From: Rhodocyclales bacterium | GTDB lineage: Bacteria; Pseudomonadota; Gammaproteobacteria; Burkholderiales; Rhodocyclaceae | Direction: 5' to 3' | NCBI GenBank assembly: GCA_026399435.1 | Contig: JAPLQX010000017.1 | Span: 1-64,000, forward strand | DNA length: 64,000 bases | Shown: piece after piece, positions 22,596 to 33,665 of the stretch | Numbering within the stretch: the first letter of the stretch is position 1 | How the letters are laid out: each line of letters begins with the position of its first letter | Translations under genes and position numbers: made by a program | Notes under the pieces: model-generated | Told to the model about the DNA's origin: nothing | What the model saw: only the letters and a program-made list of their open reading frames with translations | The model's database searches: none

Positions 22596-25307
22596 ATGGC
22601 TTTGATGACAGTTTCCCAATTTGCTACCGAGCTGAAAATGCCGGCGCCGGCCCTGCTGGAGCAACTGGCCAAGGCCGGCGTCAGCAAGCAGGCGTCCAAC
22701 GACACCTTGTCCGAACAGGACAAGACGCGGCTGCTTGACTATCTGCGCAAGTCGCACGGCGAAACCGCGCCCAAAGCCAAGATCACCCTGACACGCAAGC
22801 AGACCACCGAGATCAGGGCCTCGGATTCCACCGGCAAGGCACGTACGATCCAGGTTGAAGTCCGCAAGAAGCGCGTATTCGTAAAGCGCGATGCCAGCGA
22901 GCTGGCCGCCGAAGCGGCCGTTGAAGCGGCGGCTGAAGTCCCGGTCGAAGTTGCTGCGGTCGAGCCGGTTGTTGTCACGGCGCCGGAACCCACTCCAGTT
23001 CCAGATGCCGTGGTCATGGTCGAGGCACCGATGCCCGAGCCTGTTCCGGAACCAGCCGCAGTAGCCCCGGTGGCGGCAGCAGCCCAGGCAGAAGTCCCTG
23101 CGGTCAAGTCCGCGCCGAAGTCGGTGATCGACTCGGCGCAGCGTGCGTTGCGTGAGGCGGAATCGAAGCGTCAGGGCAAGCTTTCCGCGATTCAGGCGGC
23201 CGAATTCAAGGAGAAGGCCGACCGCGAGGCCCGGGCTCGCGCTGAAGCCGAGGCACGCCTTGTCGAGCAGCAGGCACAACTCGCTGCAGCGGACGCCAAG
23301 AAGGCCAAGGAGGCGGCGGCTGCCGCCGGCGTATCCGGCACGATTCACAAGCCGGCAGCGAAGCCGGAAGACGGCAAGGCCAAACCGGCGAAGAAGGATG
23401 CGTGGAAAGATGACGCCGCCAAGCGGCGTGCGATCAAGACGCGGGGCGATGCCGGAACTTCCGGTTGGCGGGGTTCCAAGGGCGGTGGTCGCCATGGTCG
23501 CCACGGTCACGCCGAGGACGCGCCGGCGCAGCAACCGGTCGAGGCTATCGTCCGCGAAGTTCATGTTCCGGAAACGATCTCCGTGGCCGATCTGGCGCAC
23601 AAGATGACCGTCAAGGCCACGGAAGTCATCAAGACCCTGATGAAGATGGGATCGATGGTCACCATCAATCAGGTGCTCGATCAGGAAACCGCCATGATCG
23701 TGGTCGAGGAAATGGGCCACATCGCTTTCGCTGCAAAGCTCGACGATCCGGATGCCTACCTCGCTGACGAAGGCGAGCACAAGGACGTGGCGCAACTGCC
23801 GCGGGCCCCGGTGGTCACCGTGATGGGTCACGTCGACCACGGCAAGACCTCCCTGCTCGACTACATCCGCAAGAGCCGTGTCGCGCATGGCGAGGCAGGC
23901 GGCATTACTCAGCACATCGGCGCGTATCACGTCGAAACGCCACGCGGCATGATTACCTTCCTCGACACTCCCGGTCACGAGGCCTTTACGGCGATGCGGG
24001 CTCGCGGCGCCAAGGCGACCGACCTGGTCATTCTGGTGGTAGCCGCCGACGACGGCGTCATGCCGCAGACCAAGGAAGCCATCCATCATGCAAAGGCGGC
24101 CAATGTGCCCTTGATCGTGGCCGTCACCAAGATCGACAAGCCCGATGCGAATATGGAACGGGTGAAGCAGGAACTGGTCGCCGAAGGCGTGGTACCGGAA
24201 GAATATGGTGGTGATGCTCCTTTCGTCGGGGTCTCGGCCAAGACCGGAGAAGGCATCGACAGTTTGCTGGAGCAGGTGCTGCTGCAGGCAGAGGTGCTGG
24301 AACTCCAGGCGCCGGTGGAAGCACCGGCCAAGGGCCTGGTGATCGAGGCCCGTCTCGACAAGGGCAAGGGCCCGGTCGCGACCATTCTCGTCTTGTCAGG
24401 AACGCTGCGCCGCGGCGACGTGCTGCTGGTAGGAGCCGTGTTCGGGCGCGTGCGCGCCATGCTCGATGAAAACGGCAAGTCGATCGATTCGGCTGGTCCC
24501 TCGATTCCGGTCGAGATCCAGGGCCTCACCGACGTGCCGGCAGCCGGCGACGAAGGCATGGTCCTCGTCGACGAGCGCAAGGCGCGCGAAATCGCATTGT
24601 TCCGCCAGGGCAAGTTCCGCGACGTCAAGCTGGCCAAGCAGCAGGCCGCAAAGCTGGAGAACATGTTCGAGCAGTTGGCCGAAGGCGAGATCAGGGCCTT
24701 GCCGCTGATCATCAAGGCCGACGTGCAAGGTTCGCTGGAAGCCTTGGTGCAGTCCCTGAACAAGCTGTCGACAGGCGAGGTCAAGGTCACCGTTGTCCAC
24801 GCCGGCGTGGGAGGCATCAGCGAATCCGACATCAATCTGGCTGCTGCCTCGAAGGCCGTGGTCATCGGCTTCAACACCCGTGCCGATGTGGGGGCACGCA
24901 AGGCCGCGGAGAGTCTCGGCGTCGATATCCGCTACTACAACATCATCTATGCAGTCGTGGATGAGGTGAAGGCAGCCCTGTCGGGCATGCTGGCCCCGGA
25001 GAAAAAGGAAGTCGTTCTCGGTCTGGTCGAGATTCGCCAGGTCTTCCGGATTTCCAGGATCGGCGCTGTCGCCGGTTGCATGGTGCTGTCCGGCTTGGTC
25101 AAGCGCAATGCCTCGGTACGACTGCTGCGCAACAACACAGTTGTGCACACGGGTGAACTGGATTCACTCAAGCGTTTCAAGGATGACGTGCGCGAGGTCA
25201 AGGAAGGTTTTGAGTGCGGCTTGAGCCTCAAGAACTTCAACGACATCAACGAAGGCGATCAACTCGAAGTATTTGAGGTCCAGGAAATCGCCCGCACACT
25301 GGGCTGA
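22596..25307 (+). CDS. infB: Translation initiation factor IF-2
   Basis: [28 protein letters not shown]. Confidence 0.97.
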   Translation: MALMTVSQFATELKMPAPALLEQLAKAGVSKQASNDTLSEQDKTRLLDYLRKSHGETAPKAKITLTRKQTTEIRASDSTGKARTIQVEVRKKRVFVKRDASELAAEAAVEAAAEVPVEVAAVEPVVVTAPEPTPVPDAVVMVEAPMPEPVPEPAAVAPVAAAAQAEVPAVKSAPKSVIDSAQRALREAESKRQGKLSAIQAAEFKEKADREARARAEAEARLVEQQAQLAAADAKKAKEAAAAAGVSGTIHKPAAKPEDGKAKPAKKDAWKDDAAKRRAIKTRGDAGTSGWRGSKGGGRHGRHGHAEDAPAQQPVEAIVREVHVPETISVADLAHKMTVKATEVIKTLMKMGSMVTINQVLDQETAMIVVEEMGHIAFAAKLDDPDAYLADEGEHKDVAQLPRAPVVTVMGHVDHGKTSLLDYIRKSRVAHGEAGGITQHIGAYHVETPRGMITFLDTPGHEAFTAMRARGAKATDLVILVVAADDGVMPQTKEAIHHAKAANVPLIVAVTKIDKPDANMERVKQELVAEGVVPEEYGGDAPFVGVSAKTGEGIDSLLEQVLLQAEVLELQAPVEAPAKGLVIEARLDKGKGPVATILVLSGTLRRGDVLLVGAVFGRVRAMLDENGKSIDSAGPSIPVEIQGLTDVPAAGDEGMVLVDERKAREIALFRQGKFRDVKLAKQQAAKLENMFEQLAEGEIRALPLIIKADVQGSLEALVQSLNKLSTGEVKVTVVHAGVGGISESDINLAAASKAVVIGFNTRADVGARKAAESLGVDIRYYNIIYAVVDEVKAALSGMLAPEKKEVVLGLVEIRQVFRISRIGAVAGCMVLSGLVKRNASVRLLRNNTVVHTGELDSLKRFKDDVREVKEGFECGLSLKNFNDINEGDQLEVFEVQEIARTLG

Positions 25308-25313
25308 TAGACG

Positions 25314-25715
25314 ATGGCGACAAAGCGCGGCTCGGGGCATGGTTATGCGCGTTCTGACCGCGTTTCCGAGCAGATTCGACGCGAACTGGCGGATTTGCTG
25401 CGCTTCCACCTCAAGGACTTGCGCATCGCGCCCAAGCTGACACTGGTTACGCTGACTGCCGTCGAAGTCACTGCCGACTACGCGCACGCCAAGGTGTTCT
25501 ATACGTCGCTGGCGGATCCGGCCGCCAATCAAATGATCGACGAAGGCCTCAAGCATTCCGCCAGTTTTCTGCGTCGCGAACTGGGTCGCCGGATTCGTAT
25601 TCATCATATTCCCGAACTGCATTTCGTCTTTGACCCCTCGGTTCAGGAGGGCGCGCGCCTCTCCAAGCTGATCGACGAGGCGGTTGAATCAGACAAGAAG
25701 CTGCAGGACGAGTGA
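25314..25715 (+). CDS. rbfA: Ribosome-binding factor A
   Basis: Sequence and infB-rbfA-truB synteny. Confidence 0.95.
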   Translation: MATKRGSGHGYARSDRVSEQIRRELADLLRFHLKDLRIAPKLTLVTLTAVEVTADYAHAKVFYTSLADPAANQMIDEGLKHSASFLRRELGRRIRIHHIPELHFVFDPSVQEGARLSKLIDEAVESDKKLQDE

Positions 25716-26641
25716 GCGTGCCCCGTCGGGAAGGTGCTAAACCCGCGCGTCGGCGGCTCGATGGCGTGCTGCTGCTGGACAAGGCCCTCGGACTTTCGTC
25801 CAATCACGCCCTGCAAGCCGCGCGGCGCCTCTACAACGCAGAAAAGGCCGGGCATACCGGGACGCTTGACCCATTGGCGACTGGTTTGCTGCCCTTGTGT
25901 TTCGGCGAGGCAACCAAGTTCTCGGGCGAGCTGCTGAATGCCGACAAGCGTTATGTGGCGACAGTGCAACTCGGCGTCATAACCGACACGGCGGATGCAG
26001 AAGGTGCGGTGCTGGAACGTCGTCCGGTGGCGGTTGGTCGTCCGGACGTGGAAGCCTCACTGGCTGGCTTTGTCGGCGAGATCGAACAGGTGCCGCCGAT
26101 GTATTCGGCGTTGAAGCGCGACGGCAAGCCTCTCTACGAATATGCCCGCGCCGGGATAGAAGTGGAGCGGGCGGCGCGGCGCATCAGCATTTATGAATTG
26201 CGCCTGCTCGACGGAGGCGATGACCTCGCCAACGGGCGTTTTGTTTTCGAAGTCCGTTGCAGCAAGGGAACCTATGTGCGAACCCTGGCCGCCGACATCG
26301 GTGATCGCCTGGGTTGCGGCGCGCACCTTGCCGCCTTGCGCCGAACCGGCATCGGCGCGCTCGATGTCGCCCAGGCTCATTCCCTGACGATGCTCGAAGC
26401 GCTGACTGCCGAAGCCCGCGATGCCCTGCTGCTGCCGCCCGATTCCCTGCTGATGGACCTGGCCGAAGCCCGGCTGGACGCCGCTGATGCCGCACGGCTG
26501 CGGCACGGTCAGGTGGTTCGCTGGTCGGCCGAGGAGGGTGTCCGGCTCCGGGTTTACGACGCAGAACAAGGCTTCATCGGCGTTTGCCGGCAGGTCGCGG
26601 ACGGCTGGCTGCAACCCCTGCGGCTGGTCTCCAGTGCCTGA
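25712..26641 (+). CDS. truB: tRNA pseudouridine(55) synthase
   Basis: GVLLLDKALGLSSNHALQAARRLYNAEKAGHTGTLDPLATGLLP. Confidence 0.96.
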   Translation: MSVPRREGAKPARRRLDGVLLLDKALGLSSNHALQAARRLYNAEKAGHTGTLDPLATGLLPLCFGEATKFSGELLNADKRYVATVQLGVITDTADAEGAVLERRPVAVGRPDVEASLAGFVGEIEQVPPMYSALKRDGKPLYEYARAGIEVERAARRISIYELRLLDGGDDLANGRFVFEVRCSKGTYVRTLAADIGDRLGCGAHLAALRRTGIGALDVAQAHSLTMLEALTAEARDALLLPPDSLLMDLAEARLDAADAARLRHGQVVRWSAEEGVRLRVYDAEQGFIGVCRQVADGWLQPLRLVSSA

Positions 26642-26663
26642 GCGACAAATTAGCCTTCAATAC

Positions 26664-26693
26664 TTGATTAGATCGTATCCAGAACGCTATAAT
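26664..26693 (+). promoter_or_regulatory. Candidate sigma70 promoter for rpsO
   Basis: TTGATT, 18 bp, TATAAT. Confidence 0.55.
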
Positions 26694-26742
26694 CCATGGT
26701 TCTCCAAGAGCCCAATATCATAGGATCAGCAAGGAAACCACA

Positions 26743-27012
26743 ATGGCAATTTCCACTACCGACAAAGCCAAGATCGTCACCGACTACCAGCGTGCCCAGG
26801 GTGACACCGGCTCTCCCGAAGTTCAAGTCGCGCTGCTTACCGCGCGCATCAATGACCTGACGGGTCATTTCAAGGCACATACCAAGGATCATCACTCACG
26901 TCGCGGTCTGCTCATGATGGTCAGCCAGCGTCGCAAGTTGCTGGATTACCTCAAGCGCAAGAACGTCGACGGCTATCGTTCGCTGATCGAGCGCCTTGGT
27001 CTGCGCAAGTAA
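26743..27012 (+). CDS. rpsO: 30S ribosomal protein S15
   Basis: Full-length S15 ([24 protein letters not shown]). Confidence 0.97.
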   Translation: MAISTTDKAKIVTDYQRAQGDTGSPEVQVALLTARINDLTGHFKAHTKDHHSRRGLLMMVSQRRKLLDYLKRKNVDGYRSLIERLGLRK

Positions 27013-27092
27013 TTTTTTATCAAGCGCAGTTCCGGGTCATCCCCAACGCGCGATGCGCTTTGCGCCAGATACTGCGCAGGCTTGCTGAACAG

Positions 27093-27131
27093 GCCGGTAC
27101 AGCCATGATGGCTGTGCCGGCTTTTAATTTT
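27093..27131 (+). terminator. rpsO-pnp intergenic hairpin (intrinsic terminator/processing site)
   Basis: GCCGGTACAGCCA-TGA-TGGCTGTGCCGGC followed by TTTTAATTTTT. Confidence 0.8.
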
Positions 27132-27148
27132 TGCTGAAAGGAATTTTT

Positions 27149-29266
27149 GTGCTGAATCCGATCAAGAAGAGTTTTGCCTACGGTGACCATACGGTTACCC
27201 TTGAAACCGCTGAAATCGCCCGCCAAGCAGGCGGCGCCGTCCTGGTTACCATGGATGACACCGTCGTGTTGGCCACGGTGGTGGGCGCGAGGAACGCCAA
27301 GCCGGGACAGGACTTCTTCCCGCTGACCGTCGATTATCAGGAACGATCCTATGCCGCCGGCCGCATCCCGGGAGGCTTCTTCAAGCGTGAGGGACGTCCG
27401 TCGGAGAAGGAAATCCTGACTTGCCGGCTTATCGATCGTCCGCTGCGCCCGCTGTTTCCCGATGCTTTCTACAACGAAGTACAGGTCGTCTGTACGGTGA
27501 TGTCGTGCAACCCCGAAATCGATCCGGACATCCCCGCAATGCTCGGTGCCTCGGCCGCAATGGCGATTTCCGGCATTCCGTTCAGTGGTCCGATCGGCGC
27601 TGCCCGTGTCGGCTACATCGATGGCAAGTACGTGCTGTGCCCGACCAAGACCCAGCTGGAAACCGCGCTACTGGATCTGGTCGTTGCCGGTACCGAAGGT
27701 GCCGTATTGATGGTCGAGTCGGAGGCCAAGCAGCTCTCTGAAGAAATCATGCTGGGTGCCGTGGTTTTCGGTCACGAGCAGATGCAGGCGGCGATCAAGG
27801 CCATCAACGAACTGGTGGAAGTGGCCGGCAAGCCCGAATGGGACTGGCAGCCGCCGGCGAAGGACGAGCCGCTGATCGCTCGTGTGGCCGAACTGGCGGA
27901 AACCGAACTGCGCGAGGCCTATCGCATTACCAGCAAGCAGGCCCGCACGATCAAGACCCGCGAAATCACCAAGAAGACCATCGCTGCCCTGACCGAGGGT
28001 GTCGAGAACGCGCTCGATTCCAACCTGGTCGGCAACACCGTGTTCGATCTGGAAGCCAAGATTGTCCGCAGCCAGATTCTCAACGGCGAACCGCGCATCG
28101 ACGGTCGCGACACGCGCACCGTGCGTCCGATCGTGATCCGTAACGGCGTCCTGCCGCGCACTCACGGCTCGGCGCTGTTCACACGTGGTGAGACGCAGGC
28201 GATGGTAGTCGCCACGCTGGGCACCGGCCGAGACGAGCAGATTATCGACGCTTTGCAGGGCGAGTACCGTGATCGCTTCATGCTCCACTACAACATGCCT
28301 CCCTATGCCACCGGCGAAACCGGCCGCGTCGGCACGCCGAAGCGCCGCGAAATCGGCCACGGCCGCCTCGCCAAGCGCGCGCTGCTGGCCGTGCTGCCCT
28401 CGCCCGAGGAATTTGGCTATTCGATGCGCGTGGTCTCCGAAATCACCGAGTCGAACGGTTCGTCGTCGATGGCCTCCGTCTGTGGCGGCTCGTTGGCCCT
28501 GATGGATGCCGGCGTTCCGCTCAAGGCGCACGTGGCGGGCATCGCCATGGGCCTGATCAAGGATGGCCCCCGCTTTGCAGTGCTGACCGACATCCTCGGC
28601 GACGAAGATCACCTCGGCGACATGGACTTCAAGGTGGCGGGTACCGAAGAAGGCATCACCGCCCTGCAGATGGACATCAAGATCCAGGGCATCACCAAGG
28701 AGATCATGCAGGTTGCACTGGCCCAGGCCAAGGAGGCGCGACTGCACATCCTGGAGAAGATGAAGGCTTCCATGACCGGCCATCGCGAAGAAGTTTCCAC
28801 CTTTGCGCCGCGCATGATCCACGTCAAGATCAATCCTGAAAAGATTCGCGACGTGATCGGCAAGGGCGGCGCCGTAATTCGTGCGCTGACCGAGGAAACC
28901 GGTTGCGTGATCGACATCGAGGACGACGGCTCGATTACCATTTCGTCGGTGAATGCCGATGCGGCGCAGGTCGCCAAGAAGCGCATCGAGGACATCACCG
29001 CCGAGGTTGAAGTCGGTCGCATCTACGAAGGCACGGTGTTGCGCCTGCTTGATTTCGGCGCCATCGTCAGCCTGCTGCCGGGCAAGGATGGCCTCCTGCA
29101 TATTTCGCAGATCGCCAGCGAGCGGGTGAATGCGGTTGCCGATTACCTCAAGGAAGGTCAGGTCGTGAAGGTCAAGGTCATCGAGACCGACGACAAGGGC
29201 CGTGTGCGCTTGTCGATGAAGGCCATTGCCGCAGAAGCCGCAGCACCGGCTGCCGTCGCCGAGTAG
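27149..29266 (+). CDS. pnp: Polyribonucleotide nucleotidyltransferase
   Basis: [34 protein letters not shown]1 C-terminus; GTG start with SD AAAGGAA. Confidence 0.96.
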   Translation: MLNPIKKSFAYGDHTVTLETAEIARQAGGAVLVTMDDTVVLATVVGARNAKPGQDFFPLTVDYQERSYAAGRIPGGFFKREGRPSEKEILTCRLIDRPLRPLFPDAFYNEVQVVCTVMSCNPEIDPDIPAMLGASAAMAISGIPFSGPIGAARVGYIDGKYVLCPTKTQLETALLDLVVAGTEGAVLMVESEAKQLSEEIMLGAVVFGHEQMQAAIKAINELVEVAGKPEWDWQPPAKDEPLIARVAELAETELREAYRITSKQARTIKTREITKKTIAALTEGVENALDSNLVGNTVFDLEAKIVRSQILNGEPRIDGRDTRTVRPIVIRNGVLPRTHGSALFTRGETQAMVVATLGTGRDEQIIDALQGEYRDRFMLHYNMPPYATGETGRVGTPKRREIGHGRLAKRALLAVLPSPEEFGYSMRVVSEITESNGSSSMASVCGGSLALMDAGVPLKAHVAGIAMGLIKDGPRFAVLTDILGDEDHLGDMDFKVAGTEEGITALQMDIKIQGITKEIMQVALAQAKEARLHILEKMKASMTGHREEVSTFAPRMIHVKINPEKIRDVIGKGGAVIRALTEETGCVIDIEDDGSITISSVNADAAQVAKKRIEDITAEVEVGRIYEGTVLRLLDFGAIVSLLPGKDGLLHISQIASERVNAVADYLKEGQVVKVKVIETDDKGRVRLSMKAIAAEAAAPAAVAE

Positions 29267-29285
29267 GGTCTCTATTGCAGGCAAC

Positions 29286-29313
29286 AAAAAAGGACGCCGC
29301 GGCGTCCTTTTTT
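29286..29313. terminator. Bidirectional intrinsic terminator between convergent pnp and dksA
   Basis: AAAAAAGGACGCC-GC-GGCGTCCTTTTTT. Confidence 0.88.
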
Positions 29314-29344
29314 GCTGGTCGGCGCGTCCGCGCTCGCAGGTGGC

Positions 29345-29773
29345 CTACTTGCCGACCTGTTTTTCGCGGTGCTCCTCCAGCGTCTTGCAGTCGATGCACA
29401 GCGTGGCGGTCGGGCGTGCTTCAAGGCGCTTCAAGCCGATCTCGACGCCACAGGAATCGCAGTATCCGTATTCGCCGCTTTCGATGCGCGCAATCGATTC
29501 GTCAATCTTCTTGATCAGCTTGCGCTCCCGGTCGCGATTGCGCAGTTCGAGTGCAATGTCGGATTCCTGGCTGGCGCGATCATTCGGATCGGCGAACACG
29601 GTGGCCTCGTCCTGCATCGTATGCACGGTGCGCTCGATATCCTCGCTCAGTTCGTCCTTGAGGGACGCCAGGATGGCGCGAAAGTGAGCCAGTTGTTTCG
29701 TGCTCATGTAGTCCTCACCCTTCTTCGGGGTGTAGGGCGGGAATTGCTTCTTGTGCAGCAGATCTTCAGCCAT
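29345..29773 (-). CDS. dksA: RNA polymerase-binding transcription factor DksA
   Basis: Cys4 zinc finger CDSCGVEIGLKRLEARPTATLCIDCK. Confidence 0.95.
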   Translation of the reverse strand: MAEDLLHKKQFPPYTPKKGEDYMSTKQLAHFRAILASLKDELSEDIERTVHTMQDEATVFADPNDRASQESDIALELRNRDRERKLIKKIDESIARIESGEYGYCDSCGVEIGLKRLEARPTATLCIDCKTLEEHREKQVGK

Positions 29774-29868
29774 TGCAGAGAGTCCGTATTTTCGGAGAAC
29801 CGGCTTTATAAACGAAACGGAGGGCTACCGCAAGTCAAGGTTTTTTGACAGGCCTTCGCGGAATGCGA

Positions 29869-29898
29869 TTGACCGCCATGGATGAGGCTCTGTAAAAT
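29869..29898 (+). promoter_or_regulatory. Candidate tRNA-Pro promoter
   Basis: TTGACC, 18 bp, TAAAAT, 9 bp before the tRNA. Confidence 0.5.
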
Positions 29899-29907
29899 GG
29901 CAAAGTT

Positions 29908-29984
29908 CGGGGTGTGGCGCAGCCCGGTAGCGCGCTTGCTTTGGGAGCAAGATGTCGAGAGTTCGAATCCCTCCACCCCGACCA
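29908..29984 (+). tRNA. tRNA-Pro (anticodon TGG)
   Basis: Cloverleaf cggggtg...cttgc-tttggga-gcaag...gttcgaatc...caccccg-a-cca, CCA encoded. Confidence 0.95.
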
Positions 29985-29993
29985 GTTGATCCC

Positions 29994-30028
29994 AAGGGTT
30001 TCCGTCGAAAGACCGAAACCCTTTTTTT
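29994..30028 (+). terminator. Intrinsic terminator after tRNA-Pro
   Basis: AAGGGTTTC...GAAACCCTT followed by TTTTT. Confidence 0.85.
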
Positions 30029-30147
30029 GTACGGTTTTTCCTTCGATAAGGCGACGGGGCAGGAGATAGAATAGCCAAAATGGGTGGCCGTTCGAATACG
30101 CTCAACCGCATGACGGCTACTGTCGGTGATGGCTTGAGAGGGGGAGC

Positions 30148-31230
30148 ATGCTTGAGTTTTCGCGAGAGGGACAGTGGCTCCTGGTCGTTCTGGCTCCGAT
30201 AGTTTCGGCGGGCTTGACCAAAGGCCTGATGCTCTTCGCGCCGCGCTGGGGCCTGATTGATCATCCGGGACACCGCAAGGTGCATGATCATCCCACGCCG
30301 CTGGTGGGTGGCTTGGCGATGCTGTTGACGCTCGTTGCGCTGCAGGCGGCGACAGGCCGCGTTCCCTTCGGGAGCTGGAGTCTGCTTGCCGCATTGTTGC
30401 TGGTGACGACCATTGGCGTGGCGGACGACTCGCGCGAATTGAGTCATCGTGCGAAGTTCGTGGCGCAAGCCTTGGGCGCCGTTGTAATTGTTTCCGGCAC
30501 ATCGGTGTGGGTAACGAATCTCGGAGATCTGGCGGGACTGGGAGCAATTGACCTCGGCAAATGGTCCCTGATGGTGACGGTGATCTCCTTCGTGGGCGTG
30601 ATGAATGCGATCAACATGATCGACGGTCTCGATGGCCTGTCCGGTAGTGTTTCCCTGGTTCCAGTCGTGCTCCTGGGCTATCTTGCGATGGCTGGGAACT
30701 CGCAGGACCTGCTGTTTGAGCTGTTGCTGTTCGCTGGGGCGATTCTCGGGTTTCTGTCGCTCAACTTCAGGCTGCCGGGGCGCTCCAAGGCGCTGGTCTT
30801 CATGGGGGATACGGGTGGCATGGTGATCGGCATGCTGCTCGCCTGGTACTGCGTCAAACTGGCTGGCTCGCCGACTTCACTGATCCACCCGATTACGGCG
30901 GTATGGATTCTGGCGGTGCCCCTGCTCGATATGGGCAGCGTCATGCTGCTGCGCTTGCATCAAGGCAAGAGTCCTTTCCATGCGGATCAGCAGCATATGC
31001 ACCATGTCTTGCTGCAGGCGGGGTACACGGTCAATCAGGTGGTTGCGATCATGGCCGGATGTTCATTCATCTATGGCGTGATTGGCATCGCGGCAGAGCG
31101 AAGCGGTGCGCCTGAAGTTGTAATGCTCGTCGTGTTTCTCGTGCTTTGGGGCCTGTATGTCGTTGCTCTAAAGCATCCCGTGCGCTTGCAGGCGACTGTC
31201 AAGCGTCTGATCCCGCCCCTGTCTGCCTGA
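30148..31230 (+). CDS. MraY/WecA-family undecaprenyl-phosphate sugar-1-phosphate transferase
   Basis: DHPGHRKVHDHPTPLVGGLAML, DDSRELSHRAKF, NMIDGLDGLSG, MGDTGGMVIG. Confidence 0.9.
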   Translation: MLEFSREGQWLLVVLAPIVSAGLTKGLMLFAPRWGLIDHPGHRKVHDHPTPLVGGLAMLLTLVALQAATGRVPFGSWSLLAALLLVTTIGVADDSRELSHRAKFVAQALGAVVIVSGTSVWVTNLGDLAGLGAIDLGKWSLMVTVISFVGVMNAINMIDGLDGLSGSVSLVPVVLLGYLAMAGNSQDLLFELLLFAGAILGFLSLNFRLPGRSKALVFMGDTGGMVIGMLLAWYCVKLAGSPTSLIHPITAVWILAVPLLDMGSVMLLRLHQGKSPFHADQQHMHHVLLQAGYTVNQVVAIMAGCSFIYGVIGIAAERSGAPEVVMLVVFLVLWGLYVVALKHPVRLQATVKRLIPPLSA

Positions 31231-31248
31231 TCCGGTTCCGACCTCACA

Positions 31249-32499
31249 ATGAAGTCGGCCTGGAAAGCAATTTGCATCCTGCTGATGTTCTGGCTGGCGC
31301 TGGCGCCAATGCACGCGCTTGGACAGGCCAAGTCCACCTCCCAGGCAAGTGCGAAGGCCAAAGCAGCGGCGCTCGCCAAAGCCAAAGCGCAAGCCAAGAT
31401 CAAAGCCAAAGCGAAAGCGAAAGCCAAGGCGCAAGCCAAGATCAAAGCCAAGCCCAAAGCAAAAGCAACCATTCCAAGTAGTCGCGGAACCGCCATGGCT
31501 CCATCAAGGTCTCCTGCGGATGAAAACAGCCTCGATGCGGAAGTGGCCGCCGCACGTCGGATCGTGACCGGCAATCCGGGCGACGTGGCGGCCAGAGATC
31601 GCCTGGCTCGCGCCGCAGTGTCACTCATAGACCTTTTGCTGCAGGCGGAGGCGGTGGGCGATCGCGAGAAAGCTCAGCATCTGGCGCAGAAACTGGAGAA
31701 GGATTTGCATGACACGGGTGGGCAAATAGGGAAAATGGCACAGAACGGCGATTTGAAGGCCAGACAGGCCATGGGCTTTCTTCTTGGTCGCGGCGTGCTG
31801 CTGAAAAAGGATGCGGACAAGTCATGCGTCGAGTTCCTGGCCGCCGCGGAGGAACTGGCTCCTGCCGGCTGGCATGCTGCGCAGTGTCTGATGGAAGCTT
31901 CTCCTGAGAAAGCATGGGTGCAGATGGAGCGCGCAGCGCAGCGGGGGCACGCGGCCGCGCAGGAATGGATGGGACGCCGGTGTCTCGGAGAATTCGGCGG
32001 AAAGGAAAAGGACTACGCCTGCGCCAGGGGCTATTTGATCGAATCCGCGAGTTTCGGCCGGTCGCGTGCCCAGACACTGTTGGCGTATTTGCTGATGTCC
32101 GGACAGGGAGGTCCGGTGGATGTGTCCCGAGCCATCCGCCTCTACAAGGTTGCAGCCGCGCAAGGCGACGCCGATGCGCAGAACAACCTGGGCGAGATTT
32201 ATGAAATGGGACGCGGCGTCCCCAGGAATCTGAACGAAGCCATGCGCTGGTACGAACTGGCGGCGCAGAAGGGGCTCGGTTCCGCGCAATTCAACGCAGG
32301 CAGGTTGTGGGCCATCGGGGTCGGTGAGAAGAAGGATCCCGCAAGAGCTCGCGCCTTCCTCGTCCAAGCCGAAGGAAATGGCGTTGCGCAGGCCAGACAG
32401 GTACTCGACTGGCTCGATCGGCAGACTCCACAGGCGCCTGATGCACCTTCCGCGCAGGGCGCCGCGACTGCTCCGGAGCTTGACGCACCAAAGAATTGA
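31249..32499 (+). CDS. Exported Sel1-repeat protein with Lys/Ala-rich N-terminal repeat
   Basis: Signal peptide, then AKAKAQAKIKAKAKAKAKAQAKIKAKPKAK, then Sel1 repeats (AAAQGDADAQNNLGEIYEMGRGVPRNLNEAMRWYELAAQKGLGSAQFNAGRLW). Confidence 0.85.
   Translation: MKSAWKAICILLMFWLALAPMHALGQAKSTSQASAKAKAAALAKAKAQAKIKAKAKAKAKAQAKIKAKPKAKATIPSSRGTAMAPSRSPADENSLDAEVAAARRIVTGNPGDVAARDRLARAAVSLIDLLLQAEAVGDREKAQHLAQKLEKDLHDTGGQIGKMAQNGDLKARQAMGFLLGRGVLLKKDADKSCVEFLAAAEELAPAGWHAAQCLMEASPEKAWVQMERAAQRGHAAAQEWMGRRCLGEFGGKEKDYACARGYLIESASFGRSRAQTLLAYLLMSGQGGPVDVSRAIRLYKVAAAQGDADAQNNLGEIYEMGRGVPRNLNEAMRWYELAAQKGLGSAQFNAGRLWAIGVGEKKDPARARAFLVQAEGNGVAQARQVLDWLDRQTPQAPDAPSAQGAATAPELDAPKN
31340..31470 (+). repeat. 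Coding Lys/Ala repeat tract with 42-bp periodicity
   Basis: GCGCAAGCCAAGATCAAAGCCAA at 31387 and 31429. Confidence 0.85.
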
Positions 32500-32537
32500 G
32501 AGGCGTATAATTTTTCCTCCTTCCAGCAGGTGGTTGC

Positions 32538-33665
32538 ATGATCCGACTATTCCTCGCGCTGGTTTCTTTCATCATGGCTTCGACCCACGCCGCTTGGGCT
32601 GGCGAAGAGGGTGGGTTGCGTCGGCAGAGTTTTGTCTACCCCCCCATGGTGCTGGACGAGATCGGGCCCGGGCTTAAGCCGGAAGTGCATCTTGGTCCGG
32701 TCGTTGATCGCCGCCGCGCCTACTTGCTCGATATCGGCGAAGAAGAGTTCTCAGGCAAGCAGCTACGCCCAGTCCGCAACGTTTGGGATCGGATTCGCAA
32801 CGGATTCGCCTTGTCGCCGCTGAGGGGGCCACTGGTTGCCGAACGGGAACTCTGGTACGGCCAACGCAAGGATCTCGTCGCCAACATCAGCCAGAAGGCG
32901 CGCCGCTATCTCTTCCATATTGTCGAAGCGGTCGAAAAGCGGGGTCTGCCGATGGAGTTGGCACTGCTGCCTATCGTCGAAAGTGGATTCGAGCCGGGCG
33001 CGCTCTCGAGTGCCCAGGCTTCAGGTTTGTGGCAGTTCATTCCTGGCACCGCTCACCGCTACAACCTGAAGCTCACCGATCACTATGATGCCCGGCGAGA
33101 TATCGTCGCATCGACTGAGGCCGCGCTGGACTACCTCGAGTTTCTCCATAGCATCTTCAACGATTGGCAGCTCGCCCTCGCCGCATATAACTGGGGCGAG
33201 GAGGCGGTCTTGAGGGCCGTTCAGCGCAATCAGGCGAAAGGACTTGCGGCTGATTACGAAAGCCTGAGCTTGCCCGAGGAAACCAGGTATTACGTGCCAA
33301 AACTCATGGCGATCAGGAACATCGTAATGAGCCCGGAGTTGCACGGAGTTGAACTGGCCGACATCCCGAACACTCCCTATTTTGCCGGGATCGACGTTCG
33401 TGTGCCCCTGGATATTCAGTCGGTCGCGCGTTTGGCCGGATTGCCGGCTTCGGAAGTGCTGGCATTGAATCCCTCGCACAAGTCCTTGTATATCTCGGGC
33501 AAGGGCAAACCCGCTGTTCTGCTGCCGGCTGACCGCATCGAGGTTTTTGCGCAGAAGATCGCCGTCTACCCCTTGAAGGGCAAGCAAATGAACAAGTTTG
33601 CGGAGCCAAAGCTGATCCGGAAGTCGGTTGTCGGTTTCAAATTGCGTGAGGAAAGACCGCTGTGA
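32538..33665 (+). CDS. MltD-like lytic transglycosylase
   Basis: LPIVESGFEPGALSSAQASGLWQFIPGTA..., LALAAYNWGEEAV; no clear LysM domain. Confidence 0.9.
   Translation: MIRLFLALVSFIMASTHAAWAGEEGGLRRQSFVYPPMVLDEIGPGLKPEVHLGPVVDRRRAYLLDIGEEEFSGKQLRPVRNVWDRIRNGFALSPLRGPLVAERELWYGQRKDLVANISQKARRYLFHIVEAVEKRGLPMELALLPIVESGFEPGALSSAQASGLWQFIPGTAHRYNLKLTDHYDARRDIVASTEAALDYLEFLHSIFNDWQLALAAYNWGEEAVLRAVQRNQAKGLAADYESLSLPEETRYYVPKLMAIRNIVMSPELHGVELADIPNTPYFAGIDVRVPLDIQSVARLAGLPASEVLALNPSHKSLYISGKGKPAVLLPADRIEVFAQKIAVYPLKGKQMNKFAEPKLIRKSVVGFKLREERPL

Noticed and set aside
22545-24089. 514-aa minus-strand ORF
   Set aside because: Antisense to infB; composition artefact.
27668-29287. 539-aa minus-strand ORF
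   Set aside because: Antisense to pnp.
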